Positions 58,001 through 64,000 of a stretch of DNA of 64,000 nt are shown here, in pieces. The DNA lies in contig CM054120.1 of assembly GCA_028673005.1 (NCBI GenBank), positions 56,790,057 to 56,854,056 of the forward strand, written 5' to 3'. A model generated the notes under the pieces. The model did no database searches. It was given only the letters and a program-made list of their open reading frames with translations, and had not been told where the DNA came from. Both the position numbers and the translations under genes were made by a program. How positions within the stretch are numbered: position 1 is the stretch's first letter; every line of letters begins with the position of its first letter. The DNA is from Tanypteryx hageni (Eukaryota > Arthropoda > Insecta > Odonata > Petaluridae).

Positions 58001-59525
58001 AGAAATTAAGCAGATAATCGACTGCTTCGAGTCACAGGAGAATGCGGTAGATTTTGTACGATGGACTGACCGGGGATATATTATGCTCAATGGCATTTTG
58101 TATAGATATTCCCCTGAGCATGATGATGGAGATGCCCAGCAGGTCTTACCACGGACACAAATACCCAAGATATTGTACGAATATCATGATTCGCCCACCG
58201 CCGGACATTACGGTGCAGAAAAGACCTTGCAGAAGATCGGCTCCAGATACTACTGGACAGGAATGCGTCGCACGGTCACAGATCATGTGAAATCATGTAT
58301 CGAGTGCCAGCGCTTTAAGCCTAGCAACCTCAAACCAGCTGGACTCCTACAAACGCCTATACAACACCGACGGTTTGAAGTGCTATCGATGGACCTATTT
58401 GGTCCACTGCCAGAGACATCTACCGGGGAGCGGTGGATTTTTATAGTGGAGGATACATCAACTCGATGGGTAGAATTGTTCCCACTGAAAGTCGCTACTG
58501 CTGCTGCGTGCGCAAGACTTCTAATCGACGAAGTGATCCTTCGGTTCGGAACCCCGCGACGGGTCATTAGTGACAACGGCACGCAGTTTGTAAGCGATGT
58601 ACTGCAAAAGGTTGCATACTGTCTGGGTTTCAACCAGAGTTTGATACCTGCGTATCATCCTGAGGCCAACCCTGTAGAGCGAAAGAATCGGGACCTTAAG
58701 ACCCAACTGGCTATCTTCACCGCCAATTGCCACAGCGGATGGAAAGATCACCTACCGAGCATTCGATTCGCGATGAATTCGACGAAGAGTCAGGCAACCG
58801 GTTTTTCCCCTGCTTACTTGTGTTTCGGGCGTGAACTTCGTACACCTGACGACGTCAACCGTGATCTACGTGCGATAGTTGAGAATTCGCCGTTTGTACA
58901 GGAAATTACTCCGTACCTGAAAACCTTTGCGAAAGCACTAAGAGAAGCGAAGGAAAAGCATGAAATTCAGCAAGATCGCTCAAAATCATACGCTGACGAG
59001 AAAAGAAGAAGCGGCATTAACTTTAAGATTGGGGATAGGGTTCTGGTCGAGATACACGCGTTAAGTAAAGCCAAACATGGCTACACTTCAAAGTTTGCCC
59101 CTCGACGAGATGGCCCATATTTGATTTGCAAGCAGATCTCACCGAGCACATATCAGCTTGCAACTCCTGAAGCACCTAATATCCCTCTTGGTGTTTACCA
59201 TGTGTCGTCCTTGACTCCCTTTGTCGCCACTCTTGGTGCCCCTGATCCGTGTCTATTACGGCCGCTGCGGAAACGAGGCCGTCCACGGCAACAGCAATCA
59301 GCCCCAAGACCTGCATCGGTGCCTTCTACGTCATCGGTGCCTTCCAGGACATCGGTGCCTTCCAGGACATCATTCCCTTCCAGGACATCGGTGCCTTCTA
59401 CGTCATCGGCGCCTTCTACGTCATCGGTGCCTTCCAGGACATCGGTGCCTTCTACTTCATCGGTGGCTTCCCACATACCTGCGCTACCTACTAGGATGCA
59501 GCCACCTAGGAGATGCCGCCAGTAG
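55086..59525 (+). CDS. Gypsy gag-pol polyprotein (1,479 aa)
   Basis: The frame is open from 55044, but that is a GTG; the first ATG, at 55086 in a CAACCATG context, is chosen. Numbering from 55044: a retrotransposon gag domain (about 75-245); a zinc knuckle CX2CX4HX4C at 258-271; a second knuckle at 303-316 with His replaced by Tyr-311; aspartic protease DTGS at 365-368; RT with LDLRSGYW (Asp-629) and YLDD at 691-694; RNase H (Asp-840, TEREAL, Asp-906); integrase zinc site His-1048, His-1055, Cys-1085, Cys-1088; catalytic Asp-1117, Asp-1177, Glu-1212 (34 residues between the last two); and a GPY motif near 59110. The C terminus is a Ser/Pro-rich repeat. gag and pol are one frame, so no frameshifting is needed. 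No env or chromodomain is seen. Expected to form cytoplasmic particles and integrate cDNA; all catalytic residues looked for are present. Confidence 0.95.
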   Translation: MPKSKSLPTEGKSESPPALTLSNEQFQALIAQITDSARMTVLDRQLTSPVLVTPSSGNFSKCTSRFNGSASSDVDAFLDSVLTFKDCANVSEENALRGVSMLLEGIAATWGQGIKRDISDWDGAVCAFRDAFSRKLPPHLVFREIFAREQHENETSEIFVCHIRALLSQLPYTLPERAQLDIVYRLMNRKVRKRLSPSDFDSFKSLLQCAKDIEHSRREVVRPSKDFSSNEGRHRPEKKQRPRCSYCKYFGHVESDCRKAKATKGDVVQSVKSSPQTPKSDSPKPQITCFGCGAPGYVRSNCPNCAPPMKTESTIVSSFNFTQSTFSIDDGSSRPMLPVQILGLDGLACLDTGSQRSIAGAQLYHILISRGRPFSETSLDMKLADGKTHRVLARSFSVEISVVNRKILTTLIAIPDHPESRMLLGIDFIRSAGMVLDLPGHEWFFKEDPSSRHGFVREEDIATSVPVSNVHVSNLPLRDDEGQNLDEDQKRRITALLAEYEDVFSPSKEPTPFAEHAIKVTDDTPIAVPPYRLSPAKKEFLQQDLERMLAEDIIEECDSSYAAPVVLVPKKNGTFRTCVDYRRLNSLTVPDRYPLPRVDDLLHAAKQSLYMTTLDLRSGYWQVPVRIEDRDKTAFISPLGHFRFKRMPFGLRNAPATFQRLIDRLRSGLRDVQVLAYLDDLIILSSSFDEHMEDLRQVFSRLQQFRLHVNRSKCTLGSSEVKYLGHLISSQGIKPDPGKIAAIAEMRAPKNVKELITFLQTGSWFRRFVPNYSSVARPLSDLTKKNALWNWGPSQDDAFKMLKKLLTTPPILRQADHTLPYVLRTDASAYALGAVLLQGELPDQRPVEYASRLLTAPERNYSTTEREALAVVWALEKFRGYLEGAPVTVVTDHQPLRWLMTLKSPSGRLARWALSLQSYDIQVEYTPGRCNAVADTLSRPPGQYEDMNICSVTIDMPTTSAEVIRQEQLADPEIKQIIDCFESQENAVDFVRWTDRGYIMLNGILYRYSPEHDDGDAQQVLPRTQIPKILYEYHDSPTAGHYGAEKTLQKIGSRYYWTGMRRTVTDHVKSCIECQRFKPSNLKPAGLLQTPIQHRRFEVLSMDLFGPLPETSTGERWIFIVEDTSTRWVELFPLKVATAAACARLLIDEVILRFGTPRRVISDNGTQFVSDVLQKVAYCLGFNQSLIPAYHPEANPVERKNRDLKTQLAIFTANCHSGWKDHLPSIRFAMNSTKSQATGFSPAYLCFGRELRTPDDVNRDLRAIVENSPFVQEITPYLKTFAKALREAKEKHEIQQDRSKSYADEKRRSGINFKIGDRVLVEIHALSKAKHGYTSKFAPRRDGPYLICKQISPSTYQLATPEAPNIPLGVYHVSSLTPFVATLGAPDPCLLRPLRKRGRPRQQQSAPRPASVPSTSSVPSRTSVPSRTSFPSRTSVPSTSSAPSTSSVPSRTSVPSTSSVASHIPALPTRMQPPRRCRQ
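59319..59462 (+). repeat. In-frame 18-bp minisatellite at the C terminus of gag-pol
   Basis: Eight units of 18 bp encode six-residue repeats of the type VPSTSS or VPSRTS. The antisense reading gives an acidic repeat frame that is a shadow. Confidence 0.9.
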
Positions 59526-59567
59526 CAGACCTTGTAGAATTGCATTCGAGGTCGTACATGCCATTCT

Positions 59568-59578
59568 AAGGGGGAGGA
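59568..59578 (+). other. Polypurine tract
   Basis: AAGGGGGAGGA lies directly before the 3' LTR, the expected primer for plus-strand DNA synthesis. Confidence 0.85.
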
Positions 59579-59783
59579 TGTAACGAGACCAGACCGATAA
59601 CGGACTTTGCTGTTCATTTTATTTTGTTTTTGCGCGCAGCCAACAGGGTGCGCGTCAGTTCTCTCCTCTCTTGTGGAAGCTTACGTAGTGTAGTGTGCGC
59701 CCCAGGCGATTAAAGGTGTTTGTGTTTTTACGCGTAACTTTCATTTGTGCCCTTTCCTCTCCGAGAAACCCTAGCCCGTCACA
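59579..59783 (+). repeat. 3' LTR (205 bp)
   Basis: Identical to the 5' LTR by eye. Followed by AGCT, the duplicated target. Confidence 0.95.
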
Positions 59784-59819
59784 AGCTATAATTAAAAAAA
59801 AAATACAAATTAATTCGAT

Positions 59820-61350
59820 ATTGTTTCCACTTTAACTATTTTACTTGTGAAAAAATTCGACTTCGAGATTTTGATGGAAATACACGTTTTAGGTGTCCCC
59901 GAGTCCATGAAAGTGGTTTTCGCCATGCCGTATATCTTTCTGTCTGTCGGTCTGTTCGCCGATCTAGGGCCCAAACGCGTACTTAAAATTAAATGATATC
60001 TCATATTTGTGCAATATATCATCTTTTTCAGACCCTTTTTTTCATAAAAATTATATTGCGCAAATATAAAGGATAGTATATTCTTGGCGATTTTGAAATA
60101 TTAGATTTGCTCAAAAATGGCTGCAGAGAATTTGATTTAAAATCGTAACACTTATAGAACCTGATGTCACAAATAGTACTACTTAAGCCATATACCTCTT
60201 GAACACTCTGTAAGCTGTCCAGTCACATTACAATGTACGCTAAGCTACATTACCTAAGCCTTATGACGTCACGCCTCCGCCACAATCCATTCAAACTATA
60301 ACTATAGCTTTGGAAAACCCGCTTTTTGGTACTGAGAAGAGAGCAGAACGTATTTTACAAAAGCTACAATGTTCCACGGGGATTTTCCTTTGGGAAATTA
60401 TTCTCGTAGGCTTGTGAATTTAGGACATCAAAGACTCTGTGATAAATTCTCAGTTTGTAAAATTCCTTCTTTTACAGCTGCTGAAAAAAGTCGGCAGACA
60501 TTATGAAACACTAGAAAAAAAAGGCGTTTACCGAACGCCTTCCAGTGAATGGAGTGGGTTGACAGTCAAACCTTAAAACGGCCGAAGACCAAGGATTATC
60601 GGTTATGGTCGTGGGTAAGAGAGGGGCGAAACAAATCTGTCACAAACCAGAGCATTCGTACACCGCGGCAGCAGGGTTTGAAACAGTAGCATGAGGAATG
60701 TTTGGAAATTGAACATATAGTTATAATGAAAAGTGAGGAAATCCATCCTTCCCCTTTTACCATATAGGCGAACAGAAAAGATGGAAAAAAAATATCGGGT
60801 TTACATAGCGTTTCTGTGTAAAAAATATTTTAATATAAAACCGGAATTATCCCGGGATTGGCGATAGATTTTCCGTGAAAAGAGACATCCATTTTATCCC
60901 CGGGATCCCAATTTCCCGGGATCCGATTGACAGGCATTTGATCTTACGCAACATTAGCATTGTAACAGCCGTATGGGGTGACTCATCTCTGACTGAACCT
61001 TCTAACTCGGTGGTTTCCAAGCATGACAAATCCACACCTCTCTCAATTAAGAAAATAATCTTCGCGCCCCCCTCTGTAACAACTTCAATCACAGTTTATA
61101 AACAATTACTATTGGAAGTATAATTGTCATTTATGTAACCATCGTTAGACAAAAGAACGCAAACGATATGTCCTAGCTAATTGAGGGCAAGAATTTGGCA
61201 GCTGCAGTTTGGTTACACCGTTTAGGCTGCAGGAGCGCGAACAGACAGACGGCATTCCAAAATCCACGTTTTTGAACTCGGAAAACCCTAAGATGTATAA
61301 ATCCTTCAAAATCTCCAAGTATGATTTTTTCACTGTTACAATACTTCCTA
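59820..61350. repeat. Region bounded by a diverged inverted repeat of about 120 bp
   Basis: 59830-59950 read on minus and 61230-61350 read on plus share the order ACGGCAT, GACTCGG / AACTCGG, a CCTAA block, and TCAAAATCTC(G/C)AAGT followed by a TTTTTTCAC word. The pair may be arms of one old element or two independent copies of one repeat. Between them, clustered CCCGGGAT words lie at 60850-60925. No coding sequence was recognised. Confidence 0.45.
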
Positions 61351-61499
61351 TGTATACTAATACATACGTAGTACATATAAAAGAGAGTAAAAATCATTTT
61401 CTAATTTCATTACGTTACGTTTAACGTTTTTTAATCACTTTACTGCTTTTGAGGCATACGAGCTTATACATGACGCACTGTGACGATTCGTAAATGGGA

Positions 61500-61585
61500 A
61501 TCTAATATTTTTTCGGTTCTGCTTCGGCTCTAGGGAGGCATCGCCCCGATCCCCTCCCCCATGGATCCGCCACGGATCCATGTAC
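61500..61585. repeat. hAT-like terminal fragment
   Basis: On minus, CCGTGGCGGATCCATGGGGG resembles the CAGTGGCGGATCC ends of hAT MITEs. No partner was found. Confidence 0.35.
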
Positions 61586-62267
61586 ACAATAATGGATGGA
61601 TGGAAAAAATTGGGATGATAGCATGACTAAAGGGACCGTCCATTTAGTACGTACCCACGGAGGGGGTTTGAAATTTTCGTATACCTTGCGTATGGAGAGG
61701 GGTAGGGGAAGTAGACCAAGTAGTACGTACACATATAAAATAAAACAAACTATATTGAGATATGTTGCTGTTCAGTTTATAGTCTGTAAGTGTTGTTAAA
61801 CTGAGACAAAATTTTGTTCCTTTATATCATACTTCATAAAACACTGTAGTATAAATACAAAATTTATAAATTCAAAATGTTTGAAACTGACTCACAAAAT
61901 TCTGTTCCGTAATATTAAACTTCATAGAATACTCCTTAGTATTAATACAAATTTATAAATACAAAGTTCTGTGAAATACATAAATAAACCGTTTTCATAT
62001 TTACAAAAACGATTATTTGCGACGAACTTGTGCAGTTGGAGGAGTGAGTACTTAGCACTAGCTTCCGTCCGGCAAGGGGGTAGAAAAAATACACCATGGA
62101 AAAAGGGGAGAGGGGGGAATGGGTCGAAAATGGCTGTAGAATTTTGATGAGCTCTATGTCGATTCTGGTAATGAAGTAGACTGGAACGAGTTATTTGGTG
62201 CTGAAGATGTTGAGGAAGATGAATTTTTTGGGTTTTTAATTACTTACATTGGTAATGTTCTGTATAC

Positions 62268-62526
62268 CAGCGGTGGCCAAGCCTGCTTACCCTCAGAGCC
62301 GCATATGATAATCTTCCTAAATTTGAGAGCCGCAAGACACGTATTCTGCTCAAAAATATCTATGAACACTTAGCATAACTTTTATTTAATGCAATACAGA
62401 GAGACTGAATTCCCATTAAGCATCCCAAAAAGGTGTTAATCGTACAGCGTTATTGCATTCTGACGTGATAATCTTTGATACGCCCTTGGCTGTAAATGAA
62501 TAAGAGCTGCGGTTTGGCTACCCATG
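62268..62526. mobile_element. hAT MITE (259 bp)
   Basis: The left end CAGCGGTGGCCAAGCC and, from the right, CATGGGTAGCCAAACC form the inverted repeat, with GAGCCGC / GCAGCTC words just inside. The flanks CTGTATAC (62260-62267) and CTATATAC (62527-62534) match at 7 of 8 bases. Confidence 0.75.
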
Positions 62527-62534
62527 CTATATAC

Positions 62535-64000
62535 ATTAAGTATTTGTATAAATTTTTCCGAATGAGCATAGTAGACTAAAATAATTGAAAATCTCAAAAA
62601 TGTTCAATAATGTTGTCGCTAAAAATACACAAAAATTTTAACAAATACCTATTAAAAGTTTATGTATTTCTGAATGTTCTACGAAGCTGAAATTTTTTAT
62701 AAAGGTAGAATTCGTAAAATAACTGAATAGGGATTATAAAAATTCTAATATATTTATTTATGCTGCGGTTAAAAATTCTTAAATTTTAAACAAATTGATA
62801 AATGTTTAGGTACTTGGGGACGAGCTAGGAGCTAAAAATTTTCGGTTATTTAAAGCTTGGTGCAAAAACGCATATTAACATTTGAAAATGTCCATGATGT
62901 TATTTTTGCAAACGTTAAAATAATTTTAATTTGTATCAATTAGATAAATATTATTCCACTTCTAGATGTGTTATAACATTAACATTTGGCAGAAATTTGT
63001 ACCAAACAATGAAACAAGTACAGTATTCTTAAAATTTTAAATTTTAGGTTTTGCCTTTACTACAATATTGTCTCATAAAGAAAATAGGCCCAAAGGTGCA
63101 AAATTTGAATTTAAAGAATAATATTATCTAAAATAAGCAAAGTGATCTGAAATACTTGCAAAATGCAAGGAATTTTTATTGGTATATAATATATTCATTA
63201 ACTAAATAAAATTATTTCAATTTGCTTATCGAGTTTTCTTTGTTTTCGATACGTGTTTTGCGGGAAGTCTATCTGGAGATTTTGCGAGAGATTGTATGGA
63301 TCAGCTGATTAGCTAGTGAAATGTAGAATATTTGGCGAGAACGGAAATACAGTTGTAAGGAAGTAATTGGGCGTTTGATACGTTTATTTAATATGTGTAT
63401 TAGCTGGATTATCGATTAAGCGTGTTTTTTCCCTCAATTTATCCAAAAATCAAGAATCTGGTAAGAGGTAGGTAAACTATAATTTTTTAATTTTAATTGC
63501 ACAAAATTGTTACCCATGCAAAACGCGCACCCCTACTTTAGGGCCTAAGAATTTGGTCTTCAATGTGTGTGTTATACACGAGTACTTGCGGTAAATATAA
63601 TAGAATGAATTCGCATATTTTGTATAGTGGTAGTATGTGAATTTTTTTATGTAGACAATAATTGTATGTTTATTTTGCTACTAATAAAGATTAATCTATA
63701 ATTTTTGTTCCATAAATAATCTGTTAATTTGTATAGTAGACAAATTATTTTTGGGTGTGTGTTTTTATATGACTGTTTGTGTCATATTCTTCATCCTGTA
63801 ATTATAGTGATGTTGCGGATTTATCTATTTAAATGATAGGTTTGTGTAGTGGACTATCTTGTCTAGAGTAAAAGTACTGAAGGAGATTTTGTATTTGTTC
63901 ATAGTGGAGGTTTTTTATGTCAATACATCCTCTGCCTCATCTTTTCTGAGTAAGGTGAATTTTTGATGGCTGAATGTTCATGGTTAATTTGATACTTATT
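62535..64000. other. AT-rich end of window, nothing recognised
   Basis: No frame, terminal repeat or RNA gene was recognised. Confidence 0.5.

Larger units (their letters stand above)
54106..59783 (+). mobile_element. Intact Ty3/Gypsy LTR retrotransposon
   Basis: A 5,678-bp element with 205-bp LTRs that read identically, a TG...CA border, and a 4-bp target duplication AGCT (54102-54105 and 59784-59787). The order is LTR, primer-binding site, 0.77-kb leader, one gag-pol frame, polypurine tract, LTR. No env frame follows pol. Its base composition is visibly richer in G+C than the surroundings. Identical LTRs and an open frame indicate very recent insertion. Clade is not assigned. Confidence 0.95.

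Noticed and set aside
59195..59617. Minus-strand frame with an acidic repeat
   Set aside because: Antisense shadow of the in-frame minisatellite of gag-pol.
1..64000. CRISPR arrays, operons, bacterial promoters or rRNA
   Set aside because: None seen; spliced gene structure and transposon content indicate a eukaryotic nuclear genome.

Overview
This is an AT-rich eukaryotic (metazoan, most likely arthropod) genomic window in which almost all recognisable sequence is transposable-element debris. One intact, very young Ty3/Gypsy retrotransposon and one host-type multi-exon gene stand out. The arthropod call rests on the mixture of hAT (ZMYM1-like, GTF2IRD2-like and Hermes-like), pogo/Tigger, Helitron, Penelope-like, piggyBac MITE, LINE and Gypsy pieces, on short introns with GT-AG borders, and on the style of the Gypsy gag. 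No species can be named. No bacterial gene layout, CRISPR array, rRNA or intact tRNA gene was seen.

Layout. 1-7.3 kb: a Gypsy integrase tail, LINE reverse-transcriptase and endonuclease fragments split by a small hAT MITE, the 5' end of a pogo/Tigger element, and the 3' end of a ZMYM1-like hAT. 7.3-13.9 kb: mostly unassigned, with a long-inverted-repeat (foldback-type) element carrying 15-bp tandem units at both ends, inserted in an older hAT-like shell and holding a tRNA-derived SINE. 13.9-16.2 kb: a non-autonomous hAT with a second hAT MITE inside it. 16.2-22 kb: mostly unassigned, ending in a Helitron fragment. 22.08-26.65 kb: a hAT with a perfect 8-bp target duplication, a dead GTF2IRD2-like transposase, and a LINE inserted into it. 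27.3-32.2 kb: a second hAT shell with a perfect 8-bp duplication, opened by a LINE that was itself hit by a Hermes-like hAT and by a small hairpin element with a tRNA-like core.

35.66-39.31 kb (minus strand) carries the one convincing host gene. Eight exons join in phase through seven GT-AG introns into a 399-residue protein with the layout of the La protein (La motif, RRM, second RRM-like domain, acidic tail). It is very divergent and lacks part of the La motif. Its last intron contains Penelope-like and Tigger-like scraps. 40-47.6 kb: a pogo C-terminal fragment, an unassigned ORF, and a second ZMYM1-like hAT interrupted by a Helitron helicase fragment and a hAT MITE. 49-53.2 kb: more hAT-type MITEs, AT microsatellites, and a piggyBac-type MITE with TTAA sites.

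54,106-59,783 is a complete Gypsy element. It has identical 205-bp LTRs, a 4-bp AGCT target duplication, a Lys-type primer-binding site, a repeated leader, one uninterrupted gag-pol frame with protease, RT, RNase H and integrase, an in-frame 18-bp minisatellite at the C terminus, and a polypurine tract. It has no env. The rest to 64 kb holds an inverted-repeat pair and one more hAT MITE. Several boundaries were fixed by matching terminal inverted repeats and target duplications by eye. The main open points are the expression of the La-like gene and the identity of several unassigned stretches.
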